Source: Beta vulgaris subsp. vulgaris (Eukaryota > Streptophyta > Magnoliopsida > Caryophyllales > Amaranthaceae). Taken from it: a stretch of DNA of 64,000 nucleotides. The notes beneath the pieces were generated by a model, which saw only the letters and a list, made by a program, of their open reading frames with translations, was not told the DNA's origin and ran no database searches. The position numbers and the translations under genes are program-made. Shown here one piece after another: positions 1 through 11,446 of the stretch (position 1 is the first letter of the stretch; each line of letters starts with the position of its first letter). The DNA is taken from contig NC_079205.1 of assembly GCF_026745355.1 (NCBI RefSeq), forward strand, positions 35,635,660 through 35,699,659, in the 5' to 3' direction.

Positions 1-270
1 GGCGTCCATGGCAGGCGCTCCACCACAAGGTGAGGCACCTGCCATGGTCGCCTCTACCGATCGTGGGGCGTCCATGGTGGACGCCTCTCCATATTTTTTT
101 AAAAAAAAAAAAATTCAAACCCTAAAGGCGTCCACCATGGACGCCCCACCACCGGTGAAGGCGTCCATGGCAGGCGCCTCACCTTGTGGTGAAGCGCCTT
201 CCATGGTCACCTCCACCGATGGTGGAAGCCTCCCTTTATTTTATTTTTTAAAAAAAAAATCAATGAAAAT
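1..270. repeat. GC-rich block of CCATGG-centred imperfect palindromes
   Basis: At least six copies of a roughly 19-nt imperfect palindrome centred on CCATGG occur here, for example the forms GGCGTCCATGGTGGACGCC and GGCGTCCACCATGGACGCC. Bases 1-66 recur as a diverged direct copy at about 161-228. Each copy is followed by a T-run and A-run (about 93-113 and 238-259), so the block is a tandem duplication. The layout resembles the subterminal repeats of plant CACTA or Mutator-like elements, but the other end lies outside the window and no terminal inverted repeat is visible. An open frame across it (8-373, +) is repeat-encoded and not a believable gene. Confidence 0.6.
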
Positions 271-1149
271 GCAGAAAACAGAGGAGAGAAGAAGGAGAGA
301 AGAGGGGGTGGGCCGGGGTGTGCTAATGTTGCCGGAAAATATTGCTGCCGGAAAATATTATTGCCGGAAATAATGGCGCCGGTAATTGCTGTCGTTGCTA
401 GAGTTTCTTCGTGACGGTTTGAGAGAAATTGAGAGTGAGGGAGTGAAGAGAGAGAGAGGGGGGGTGAAGTATGGGAATGGGAGGGTGGGTGAAAGTAAAA
501 TAATATAAATACGTAATAAGTATAAATGTAGGGCGTTAGTAAAAAATAATAGGGCGGTGTTTAGCAAATACACTAGCTTTTACACTTAACTCTTCAAGAG
601 TTAAGGGGTCATGGTCGTGGCTGGGTAAGGAACTAAACATTAAGAAGCTGTAAATAGGAGAAAATTATTCACCTTTTGAGTTTTCTTAAGCTATGAGATG
701 GTACATGATGGTTCATGATGAATGGCTGGTGTTTGCACTTTTCTTCAGTAGGAGGCATTGCTAGTGTTTGAGCCTTGCAAACGTACATCACATCTTTACA
801 ACATACACATCACTGGTACACTATAAAGACATTAGATCTTATATATATACATTATCCTTATAAGAAAATTCAAATATCCGATTAAGCAACATTGACACAA
901 CTATTTTGCAAAAAAAAACATCATATATGGCTAAATAAGAACCAAATCAAATTCCCTCATAGAAGAAAAATATTAATTTAGAGCACTTCATACATCTGTT
1001 ATGCCTTTATTCACAAAGTACTTGTTATCACTTTTTCACATCATTTCATCGATAATTTACGTTTTTTGACATATCATGCACAAACATGAAAGAATTTTTT
1101 TGGAATATATAGGACTCCTTATGCACTTGCCATATTAGAGATTCACCCA
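271..1149. other. Non-coding stretch, no gene seen
   Basis: Purine-rich sequence follows the palindromic block, with three spaced GCCGGAAA motifs at about 331-370. A 21-bp palindrome (585-605, arms CTTAACTCTT) and AT-rich DNA follow. About 690-1010 is the first copy of a diverged dispersed repeat. No coding region or promoter can be supported. Confidence 0.5.
690..1010. repeat. Diverged direct repeat, copy 1 (copy 2 at about 2690-3010)
   Basis: Sequence with the blocks GCATTGCTAGTG, ACATTAGATCTT, CGATTAAG-AACATT-ACACAA and ACCAAATCAAATTC recurs in the same order and spacing about 2 kb downstream. The copies differ by many substitutions and small indels. It is probably an old segmental duplication of non-coding DNA flanking the decayed LRR gene. 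Confidence 0.55.
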
Positions 1150-1680
1150 CAAGATGTATAACTTGTCATTCTCATAGACTTAAGGCTCCTTAAGTTAGTG
1201 AATTAAACCCATTAAGCTTGTTACGAGAGATATTGAGTTCTTGGATCATTTTCAGTCCAAGAGTAATTAAGCTGGTAGTAAAGTAATTGCCATACATCAC
1301 AAGTGTTGTTAAATTGTTCAACTTAGTGATGCTTTCAGGTATTGGTCAGCGAAATTTGCTTTTGCTCAAGTTCATAATGGTGAGTTCAAATAGTTTATCG
1401 ATGTCAATAGTGAAGAATCCATCATACCACACCCCATCTAGGTCAAGTATAGTGATACAACTGCTTGAGTTGTCCTTATCACGAGGAAGTGTGCCAGTGT
1501 GCTCTCACAAGGTTCAAGTGCGAAATCTCTGCTGAATGAGTTTTTTGGGATTAACTTGGACCATTACTTGCTTTAAGGCACAAAGGACATCAACTCTTGT
1601 GCTTAATGTGAATGACTGAACTGATGCCTGTTAGAAAATAGCAAGAATGGCCATAGTGATGACGACGAAGGACATTTTTC
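1150..1680 (-). pseudogene. Decayed N-terminus of an LRR receptor (kinase or protein)
   Basis: Read on the minus strand, about 1675-1630 encodes a hydrophobic signal-peptide-like start (MSFVVITMAILAIF) that runs into a stop. It is followed by a segment with ALKQ resembling the N-terminal cap of plant LRR receptors, then GVWYDG near 1420. One clear leucine-rich repeat unit lies at about 1350-1285 (PIPESITKLNNLTTLVMYGN), followed by LNISRNKLNG near 1215. Frames change several times, stops occur, and no transmembrane or kinase region follows. The family call rests on LRR spacing, with P-I-P preceding the L-x-x-L-x-x-L pattern. It is probably a truncated relic and not expressed as a receptor. Confidence 0.55.
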
Positions 1681-3499
1681 GGTGTTCTTTGTTTAATTAA
1701 CATTAATGTAGAAAAGTTTTAAGTTTCAGTATATGTGCTTGGATCATAAAGGTTGTGCAGTTGAAGCTGTTTATATATTAGCAAAGTAGAAGTTAAATGG
1801 GAGAAAAACAAAGTATCATGAGATACCCATATCAAGAACCTGTTAATATTATCAAGCATTAAACTGCCTTTTCTTTTAGTCTTATTTGTTGACAAATCTT
1901 TGCAACAATTTGTTCTGCCAGTGTGCTATTAAATAAGTTTGGAATGAAAATTTTTGGATCAATCTAAACCTCTTTTTAAAAATTATTTGTTAAAACGCCT
2001 TTTTCACCTTTTTTGTCAAAAAAGCTTTTGTTAGCAAGTAGGAGTAATAGCTCATATGTGTGTGCTAATGCAAGTGTGCTAGATGCAAGCCTGAGAGACA
2101 CAACATATAATAAAGGCAGACTAGGAGTGACATATAGTACACTATGTCTTGAATATTTGATAGTGTTTCTTATAAATAATTTAGCTTTGAATTATGATAT
2201 ACTGCATGTCTTGTTCATTTAGAACGACCTCTATGTATACCATTGATCTTTTGTGGTTACATTGATTAAGTAATTAGCTTGACATCCTACAAATTATGTG
2301 CTCTTTCATTTATAGGTTGTACAGATTAGCAAAACAGGAGAGCTGAAGAAACTATGTGAAATCACTATGTTACCATCTTTATGAAAGACTTGTCTAACAT
2401 TATTGGAGAAATTAATACCTTTGGGATGTAACCACGTGATCTTGAGAGCTTTTATCGTGAGCTTTTGTGCTAGTGTTAAGATGTAATAGCTAGGAACTAC
2501 GCTCACTTGGTATTCTATATATAAATGTTCCTTTGTAGTATGGTCATATCTTTTGCTGCAAGGCCTGTTTATGAGCATTTGTGTCTACTATGCCCAGTTG
2601 AGTGGAAATTCCGAGATATATCCTTATTATAGGACAGAGACACTGAAATATCCGTTTGTCACTATGAAATTTTTAGTACATTAGGACATAATGATATGGC
2701 TAGTGTTAAGCTTTTTTATTCAGTATGATGCATTGCTAGTGCTTTCCTTTCCAGCCTCTAGCGTACCTATATGACACACGTACATTAGATCTTTACTACA
2801 TATACATCACATGTCTACTACAAGTACATTAATTCTCATATATCATATTTATGAGAAATTTCAAATATTCGATTAAGTAACATTAACACAATAATTCTGC
2901 ATAAAGTCATGATATATGCATGAAAACCAAATCAAATTCGTTCGGATAACAGATTGAGAAAAAGCTCCATTTAGAGCATTTCATACATTTTGTGTGCCAC
3001 TTTAGTGCAAGTACATTGTCATGCTTGTATGAGTACATCAAATGTATGACTTGTGTAAGTACATTGATTGAGCAACAATTCGATAATTGTTCAAGAAAAG
3101 CCCAAAAAATATCATTATCTATCTCAATAAAGTTTAATATCTTCATATTAGATCTTAATTAGTCAAAACCTGACCAACTCACTAATGAAGTTCCATAATA
3201 TTGTTTATTGGTATTTCATTTAGAGCTTTGAGTTATGATGTACCTGGCCATCTGCATTATTGCAAACTACCCCAATTCATTTGGAAAGATACATGAGTAC
3301 TTAGTGCATGAATATCATAATTGACTTCTAAAACAAACAACTTTCTCCATAGTTCACAACCTTAGACAATAAAAAAAATTGGTACGTATAAAAAAGCATC
3401 AATCATCTGGTTACATAGGCTAGTAGGAGACATTGAGTCATTTTTGGAAGCAAAACACCAATGGTTTAAAAGTAAATCGCTTAATTCTATATGATGAAT

Positions 3500-3501
<2 letters not shown>
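1681..3501. other. Non-coding AT-rich stretch with duplicated segment
   Basis: No coding region is supported. The stretch includes the second copy (about 2690-3010) of the repeat first seen at 690-1010. Small open frames here have no recognisable domain. Confidence 0.5.

Positions 3502-3549
<48 letters not shown>
3502..3549. repeat. (TA)n microsatellite
   Basis: An uninterrupted run of about 24 TA dinucleotides. Confidence 0.97.
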
Positions 3550-3552
<3 letters not shown>

Positions 3553-4364
3553 TCAGGTGATCGTAAGCTCCGTTGTTCTTCCTAGGCATTTATGTTATAA
3601 GGATTCGAGTGAATGCAACAAGATCAATATGATTTGACCATTTCGTATGACCCTTAATGGGGATGTCCTCGGTTCTAAGTATCTTCTTTCATGTCAATCA
3701 AGAAAAAATGCTACTTTTTATACGCAATTGGTGATATTTGAAGGTCACTCTCCAAGTTTTCATTACATATTAATCTACATCAAATCATGTGACAATGCCC
3801 ATAAAACTTCCATGTTCATCAATGGAGGATGATGGGTGGAGAGAGAAACAGAAAATTGGGTAGAAAGAGAGGAAAACCTAACGGCGTTAGGTTTCCAGCA
3901 TTCATAGTAAGCGTATCTTGAGCACAAAAACAAATCATAGGGGTATCTGAGGAATTTCTCGAATGTGGGGGGTAATTTGGGAATCACGCCAAACCTCAGG
4001 GGTACCCGAGGAATTTTCCCAATTTTTTTTCAAGGCTATTCTAAATTAATTCAAGCGTAATCATAATCATTTCAAACATCCCTATTTTTAAGGAAAGCAT
4101 TCTTGACTTTCTCGTAGCTAAGAGCTCTCTTCTATTACTAGAATAAATGAATTGCTAGAGTTGCTTGATTAGTAGGCCAGATGGGACTCTTAAGTGAAAA
4201 ATGCCAGATGGGACCAATGTGGTAAGCAGAAAGATACACTGAAATAAATTCCAAATATAGTAACATATCATTTGTTTTGAAATAGCTCAAAATTGTAAGT
4301 TTACCATTTATTTTAGAACAGGGAAAGTATACTATATAGTATATCTAATACTCTTGCTACTAGT
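3550..4364. other. Non-coding stretch before the nested transposon stack
   Basis: No gene is visible. A short imperfect repeat of the phrase GGGGTA(T/C)C(T/C)GAGGAATTT occurs near 3940 and 3998. The last bases (TACTCT, 4359-4364) match the start of the Stowaway MITE that resumes at 31011, so this is the left flank of the Tat-lineage insertion. Confidence 0.5.
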
Positions 4365-4961
4365 GTTTGCTTAGTAAATACACTAACAGGTTCTTCGATG
4401 CAGACTTGTGTAACTATATCCCGGTCAAATAATCCCGAACCTAAGCTTCGTTCTCGAACCTATAAAAAGGGACCCACCCTGAAGGTTTGGGTGGTGGCTG
4501 CTCCTCCTGAACTTAAGTCAGATATCAGGAGTAAAAAGGGAACGTTTAGAGAGAGAAATTAGAGAGAGTTTTCACAGAGTAATAGTACACACAACTCTAA
4601 AAAAAGGTACCTTTCTCCTGATTTCAAGGACTATTTATAGTGTTTGGAGTTATTGTTGTACCTTGAGGTCACCCTAATTTAAGGGCACCTGATTGGCTAA
4701 GTGATGGGAGTATGACATGTGGCAGGCAATGATTGGGGGTACACATCATCCAATCATATGTAGTTGTTTTTTGAGGCTCTGGGCCTGAGTGTATGCCAGG
4801 CTAAAAAGATGGGCTGGTACTTTCCCTAAATAGGGATTTGTACTTCAGCTACCCTCCCCCCTCTTTTTGCCTTCTACTCGTATTTGCAGGTAAGAGACAC
4901 ATGGACGCTCTAGATAAATCCACATGTCCCTTGGAGAGCCGTTGATTTCTAGGCCACAACA
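4365..4961 (-). repeat. 3' LTR of the Tat-lineage element
   Basis: The LTR begins TGCTAC and ends ACAACA on the plus strand. It aligns over its whole length with 15815-16265 plus 30855-31009, sharing for instance TCAAATAATCCCGAACCT and the phrase about ATTGGCTAAG. The copies differ at many positions, so the insertion is not recent. The adjacent internal sequence (about 4962-4985) is a purine tract on the minus strand, as expected for a polypurine tract. Confidence 0.85.
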
Positions 4962-5362
4962 TTTGCCCCTAAAAGGGGTTTTTTACTGTTTGGCACCAAG
5001 ACGATTGAAAACCCTTTTTACTTCAAGAAAATCACCTTTCTTTCCAAAAAAAAAATGGCAAAGGGCGCAATTTTGTCGGTTTGATGATCACTTGCTAATG
5101 ATATTTTCATTCCAATGGTTATTTTTACTGGAGCAGCAGGTTTTTTCACCCTTCTATGAATATGGACGTTTGTCCTTTCATAGATTTCACACCTTGAGAA
5201 AATTTTCTTATAGATAGCGACTTTGCTTTTTTTCGAATTTCTAGAGACAGAGTGTGTTTGTCTAGATTCCATTAACTTCACTGATCGTTAGCTTGTCAAG
5301 TATCCCTCTTCTTCTTCTTTGCTCTCAATTCTTTATTTTTATTTTTAGAAATTCAATAAAAA

Positions 5363-8300
5363 ATGAATTCCCCTTCTTCGTCGAATAACCCCGACCACGT
5401 AATAGTTGGTCGTGAAACTAGAACAGATAGCCTTCCTTCTCGGCACATTCGTTGGGCCATTCTGGCCGGTCATGCATGTTATTTTTATAGTAATGGAGAG
5501 AAAATCAGATGTCCTAGTCTCTACCTATGCAGGGTAATCAGCGCGTCAAGCAAACTGCCCGTCTTAGACGTGGAGTAAATCTCCCGACCTCCAGCTCTGA
5601 GATAGAGGCATCGACTGGACGAATCCCCGATGATGGGGAGCATGAAATTCAAAGTGTCCGACCAGCACTCGAGCATTCTTCCCCTGAAAGCGTCAAGGAG
5701 GATAGACCCATCCCAATAACCTCTTAGGCTAGCCTGTTTGGAAGAGACATGGAGATGGAAGAGGACGATGAAAGAGAAACCGAATCTGGTCCTCCCAATG
5801 ATTCGGACGACCCCTCTACGACCTTATCTAAAATTAGAAGACGTCTAGGTCCCCTTTCTGACCCAAGATTTATTCTAGCCAACAATGGCTGGCTAGGAAG
5901 AGTAGGTACCGACCCGAGGCACCTTTCGTCGGCCAATCCTATGTCGGGTTATACCTTTGTTTTACCATGTCAGGACGATACTATTATTAATGCTCATACT
6001 GGCCATTTTGTCGTCTATCGATTGGCTTTAGACGCGGGACTAAGATTTCCCCTTCATCCTTTCATTGGCCTATTGTTGCATTATTATTGCATCAGCCATA
6101 ATCAATTAGCCCCCAACTCTTGACAGAATATTTTAACATTTTTGGCCGTCTGTGAGTCGAAGGGCGTTCCTCTTTCCTTGTCGGCCTTTACCCAGATATA
6201 TTATGTATCCAAGGTTCCCAAAACCGTAGAGGCAGCCTGGTTTAGCGCCTGCAACCGTCATGGGTTCCTTACTTCTTGGGATAAGACATCCAAGATGCAT
6301 GCATGGATGGCCGAGTTTCTGTTCATTCATTCGCCTAACGAGGCACTGGCAAGGAGGTACCGCTATTTTAGTCGATCGCCCACCAACACTGGACGAACAA
6401 CGTCCTTCTTAGAGCTGGAGAGCAGTTCTGACGAAGAATTGGTATAGTACTTCATAATAGCCGAGTATTCTACTCCAAACAATTCCTCCATTAAGGGACC
6501 GTCCAATTGAATACCCTTCAAAGAAATGTTTTATAATGATAACTTCTTGGTCATCGCTGGCTTGCGGTCGATCGAAGATAGAGGTATAATTTGAATTTTC
6601 TTAAGTAAAACTCCTCTTCTGAGTTCTTAGTCCTACTAATGGTTTGCTTTTCCTTACAGCCCCTGCCAAAACTGCTCTGAAAAAGTCTAGGACGGGAGAC
6701 ATAAGCATGTCGAAAGTTCACCAACTCCCTCTGGAAGGAATACAACAAAACTAGCTCTGAGAAGAGGACGAAGACCTTTGATACGTTTTCGTTTTCTTTT
6801 TCTTTCCTTTTTTTTCTTATTTTTTTTTTTTAACTGGGGTCAATGGCATTATGAGAACAGCCAGAGCAAGATGATTTCTCTCGGCCAGAGTCCTTCGTCC
6901 AGAATCTATGATCTCATTTTAGGACGAAGTGCCCTTAAAAGAGGAAGGCGACCACTAAGGTCGTCCTCACTTGTGAGACCATCGTCATATTAACTAAATT
7001 ACCTTTCTAAACGAGGCCCTTTCCCAAAGGGAAAGGAGTCAGCGGCTTTTCAGTCGGCTTCCTTCTTCAGGTGGCCTTCGCCTGAAGATTATTGCCTTAC
7101 TAAAAAGGGTAAGATGGCCATCGAGGTTATCTGACCCTTATAAGGAGATCGTCCAAGTTTTGGAATATTTTACTTGGACGAGGATCTCCTCCTCAAGGAA
7201 GGCGGTCAACTCATTTAGCCCCTTCTTGTTGGCTTCTTCAGGCCGGCTTCCTTCTTCAGGTGGCCCTCATCTGGAGAAAAAGATAGGGCTAGCTAGATAC
7301 TTTTGTTCTCCCTGGCCGGCTTGCCTCTTCAACCAACGAGCGTTTAAGATTTATCATTGTGCAATTTTTTATTTTCTACGTTTCTTTCTCTAGACGATTG
7401 ATTTTCTAACTTGTTTTTTCTTTTTTCTAGAAAAATGCCCCAACGTATAAGGCGTTGGCAGAGAAGGCGGTCACTAAGAATAGGTCGACCACAATGGGAG
7501 ATCATCCTCCTCCCAAAAAATCGAAAGGCTTCACGATTATGAAGAAAGTCGGACGTCCGTCCATCCCGGAGGTTGAGAAACCTCTGAAGGCGGAAGATAC
7601 AATGGTCATTGTTCCCTTTGTCGGGGAAGAAGCCCAGGCTCCTTCCACTACCATAATAGTTAAGCAACCAGACGCGGCTGAGCTCCTGGAAGGTTCTACT
7701 CTAGCCGAGGGACAATCGGAACAGTCAGATGCGGCTAAGAAGGAGGGCTCGGCCTTCAGTGGCCACGTTGCCAGGGTGGTATCTCAGATGCCCTCTACTT
7801 ATAGATCTGCCACTTTGTCTTCTGGTGAGTCTTACTACTCTAACGTGGTTAGGACACTGCGTGTTGGCGGACGTCCGATGAGTCCGTCCAGCAGACTAGC
7901 AGTAGTCATTCCTGTTAGAGACACTAACAACTCTCCTCTTACAAATAAGGGTAAAGTACCTACTGAAGCTGCTCCTGAAGCTTCTTAAGCACTATCAGAC
8001 GACGAATCCTTGGCTGCTTTTGCTCGGATGACTTCGGTCGCTCTTGAGAAGCTTAAACAGGATCTCTTCAAGTGTTTTTCTGAGCCTTACATCAAAGGCT
8101 TGAGGGGTGCTTCTTCTGGACATGTAGGCTACATGCCCCAGCTTGCTGCGGAGGTATTTCTCCCTGCCGCTCTACTATTGTACTTATAATATATTTTTTC
8201 TTGCTTGATCGTCTTGCTAGCTTACTTTATCTTTGTCTTTTCAGCTCTTCGCTCGCAGCATAATAATTGAGGACTAGGCTAAAATGCTCAAAAAAGAGAA

Positions 8301-8880
8301 TAAAGAGCTTCTCCACCATGCCACAACGGCCGGGGACAAAGCTATGTACGACACTCAAATGGCGAAAACACTCAAACGCATATCTAGGGAGCCTTGGGAG
8401 AAACATCCGGCCGAGATGGAGTCTCAAAATAAAAACTACCTCGTTCGCATCAAGACTCTTTATAATGAGAAGGATGTGTTGGACCTCGCCTTGGGGGTTG
8501 TCTCGGCCGATCTGACAGCCGAGAGGAACACCACCCTGTTGGCCGTTGTTCAACTTCGAAGGAAAACTATTCTCCTAAGGGCAAAAAACCTTCGGCTGAA
8601 GAAGGATGCGGCCCAGGCCTTCAATGATGCCAAGGAGGCTCTAAATGAGGTCATTGACACCTCCAAGTCCTGGGCTGTGAAGGCCTTTGAGATGTTGGTC
8701 GAGGCAGATGATGTTCCTCGCTATGAGCGTCGTCTTGACTTCCAGGAGAGTCTTCACAGAGTTATGGTGGCCAGCAAAGAGCCTGCGGCCTTCCAGGAGT
8801 CGTCTAGTGACGAAGAGGAGGAAGAGGCAGCAGCTGAAGAGGCCCCAGTGGATGATGCCACCATTCCCCCTACCGAATAG
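5363..8880 (+). pseudogene. Antisense accessory ORF of the Tat element (PF04195-like putative plant transposon protein)
   Basis: This plus-strand gene lies between pol (minus) and the 3' LTR. Segment 5749-6447 carries a region like the putative gypsy-type transposon domain (Pfam PF04195). It reads YRLALDAGLRFPLHPFIGLL, then NQLAPNS, an in-frame TGA at 6121-6123 where the family often has tryptophan, then a second half ending SSSDEELV. Likely introns follow: a donor near 6439 with acceptor CTTACAG at about 6659, an acceptor TTTTCTAG near 7432, and a donor near 8151 with acceptor TTTTCAG near 8244. The last part (8284-8880) is charged and coiled-coil-like, ending in an acidic tail (SSDEEEEE). 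The function of this family is unknown. Tat relatives such as Grande are known to carry an antisense ORF here. The stop codon makes this copy a probable pseudogene. Confidence 0.65.
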
Positions 8881-10342
8881 AGTACATAACTTAGGCCCTT
8901 ATGTTGTTGTAAATGGGTCGCATGCCATTTTGTAACTTAGTTTTTTTTTCTAGTTTAGGTTATAGTCTTTTGAACAAATCAATATATTGGATTTTCGTTC
9001 AATTTTGTCTTTTTTGCCAAGTACCAAAGTAACTCGTCTTATTCTATGGATGAATTATCTTTGTTCTATCCTGTTAGTATAAAGAATAACTCATCTTGAT
9101 TTACTTGGTTGAATGTCTATTATTGCCCTGAGTGACGGACAAGTTCTATCCATGCTTGAATCTTTTAAGTGCCAAAGTTGCTCATCCTCAAAATACGGAA
9201 TGGCTACCATTAATGCAATATTCTAATAAGCGGTCGACCAATTTTCAATGGAAGAGTCCTCTTGCCATAATTTTAAAACTGTTTGCCATGCTCCTCTGAC
9301 TTTAAAGACACTTTTTGTCTCCAGATAGGTTTAGCATGAGTTTTCCAAGGGCTAGAGACGCTCGTTTATAACTATGGAGCAGCTTCGTCCAATGTGCTTC
9401 TTAAGCCATATAGCAAACCGTCCAAGATCATGGACAGGCCATTGCCTAGTCATGGCTAGTCAAATAGCAATTCGTCTTAGTTGTTTGGACGATCATTGAC
9501 CCTACTGATTATTGGACAGCTTAAGCCTTGCTCAATCTCCTGATGGCGGCCCATCCTTGTAAATTGCTGATTGTTGATGAACCGATGTATCTTGGATGTA
9601 TTCAACTTTACTCAAACCCTAAATTACTCTGCATCCCAGCTCTCCCCCCCCCCCCTTCTTGGACGAAGTGGATCCTTCTATGAGGCCACTTGGTCCCAAG
9701 AAGGAGAACTGCTAAGAAACATTAATTAGCAAAGAATTTATAAGGATAAAAGTGGTTGAGTAACTAATGGACTCGACTACTCGACCAGCTCTCCTTATAT
9801 AGTCGCATTTTATTCGTAACAACTTGTTCCTTAATTTACTGAGGTAGTCGTTACCTGGCTGGCCTTATGATTGTAAATAAGATTCCTTTACTAAGGTTTC
9901 TTATTTCTGGCTGCTTTCTTTTAGGATATCTGATGTTTCTCTTTCTAGAGATTATCAAGAGGATGCCGTCAGACATATAATTAATTTTATAGATATGTAA
10001 CATGTTAGTTGATCTCCTTATTGAAGCAATGTGCATCAAGGAAATTAATATATCCATGTTTCTGTGTCCTTCTTTGTTTATATTGTGGACTTTTTGGCCT
10101 TTATTCACTTTGTTACTTATTTAAAGTTACTTATTAGACCAATTAAGCTGGTCGGTGGTAAGATGACCCTAAGTAAATAACTATAAGTAAAAAGTAAAGA
10201 AGCAATATCAAGAGAAAGTATAATTGTATTATATGAATTTTGTTAAGCCAAATACCAAGGTACATGTATACATATATATCTTTCTTCTTTGTGCCAAGGC
10301 ACTTGTGTTAAAAACTATGAGCTACAAGGTTTTCTTGACGGC
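8881..10342. other. Non-coding spacer between antisense ORF and pol of the Tat element
   Basis: No coding potential was recognised. The spacer contains a run of twelve C (9644-9655) and AT-rich DNA with scattered phrases TTGGACGA and CGTCCAAG. It separates the 3' ends of two convergent genes (antisense ORF ending 8880, pol ending 10343). Confidence 0.5.
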
Positions 10343-11300
10343 TCAGATGTGATACTTCTTCAAGGTATCTGAGTTCCAAGTCCGCTGAATAGGATGTCCA
10401 CTCATGTCTTGGAGACGAAAAGTACCACTTCGTACTTCTTGGACGATTAGATAGGGCCCTTCCCAATTTGGCGTCAGCTTACCCAATTCTTTGGCTCTTC
10501 CGACGGCTTCCATCTTCCTTAGGACCAAATCCCCCACTTTGAGCGATCATCTAGCGACTCTCTTGTTAAAATCCCAATCCATTCAAAGCTTGTACAATTG
10601 CATTCTTAGCAGTGCATTGCCCCTGACCTCTAGTACCTGGTCCAGAGTCGTACGTAAGGCAGCCCAATTGGCTTCTTCTGTGTACAACATGACTCTCATC
10701 TCAAAGTAGGTTATTCTATTTCAATGGGTAATACAGCTTCATCATTATAGACTAGCATGAAAGGGGTGTCTCTAGTAGAATTCTTGGATGTGGTTCTGAT
10801 GGACCATAATACCAACTGTAACTCTTCAACGCATAGCCCTTTGGCATTGTCCAACTTCTTTTTTATGCAGCTCGCCAGAATTTTGTTGAATGATTCTACC
10901 TGCCCATTGGCTTGTGGATGAGCTACAGCCACAAAGTGAGTTTTTATCTCTCTTTCTGCCAACCAATCCTTCAGTTTAGGAGTCTCAAACTGTGGTCCAT
11001 TGTCAAAGACGATGGAGTACGGCATGCCGAATCTTGTAATAATGTTTTTCCAAATAAACCCTTTGACATCATTTGTTGTTAATCCTCGAATAGCTTCGGC
11101 CTCAACCCATTTAGTGAAGTAGTCCACGGATACAATCACAAACTTTTTCTGCCCAACCGCCACAAGGAAAGGTCTCAGGATATCCATGCCCCATTTGGCA
11201 AAAGGAAGTGGGAACAAAATTGGAGTCATGTAGTTGGACGGCTTCTGGTGGATATTCAATGCTTTTGGCAACTATTGCATTTTTTGGCATAAACAAGGGT
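10343..11300 (-). pseudogene. Integrase part of Tat-element pol
   Basis: The catalytic core on 10711-11271 shows the DDE signatures: first Asp in VDYFTKWVEAEAI, second in FDNGPQF, and Glu in HPQANGQVESFNK. The zinc-finger end is present only as the remnant CQKMQ-LPKALNIHQKPS with a stop. The C-terminal domain follows in another frame (10343-10537: GDLVLRKMEAVG, GKLTPNWEGPYLI) and ends at 10343 with KKYHI. The core and C-terminal parts are separated by frame changes near 10540-10710. The integrase is separated from the upstream RNase H region by the CACTA element at 11447-13155. Tat-type integrases have no chromodomain, and none is seen. Confidence 0.85.
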
Positions 11301-11446
11301 GTCTTCCTTTAAGGTAGGCCAAGAATACCCAATTGTTAAAGCTTTTTCCCCCAATGCTCTTCCCCCTATGTGGGAAGCACAAGCTCCTTCATGGAGTTGT
11401 TTCAACACCTCCAATCCATCCACTCTGGTGATGCATTTGAGAAGAG

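Noticed and set aside
2306..2578. Possible second LRR fragment on minus
   Set aside because: A few Leu-rich stretches only, with no LRR spacing that I could support.
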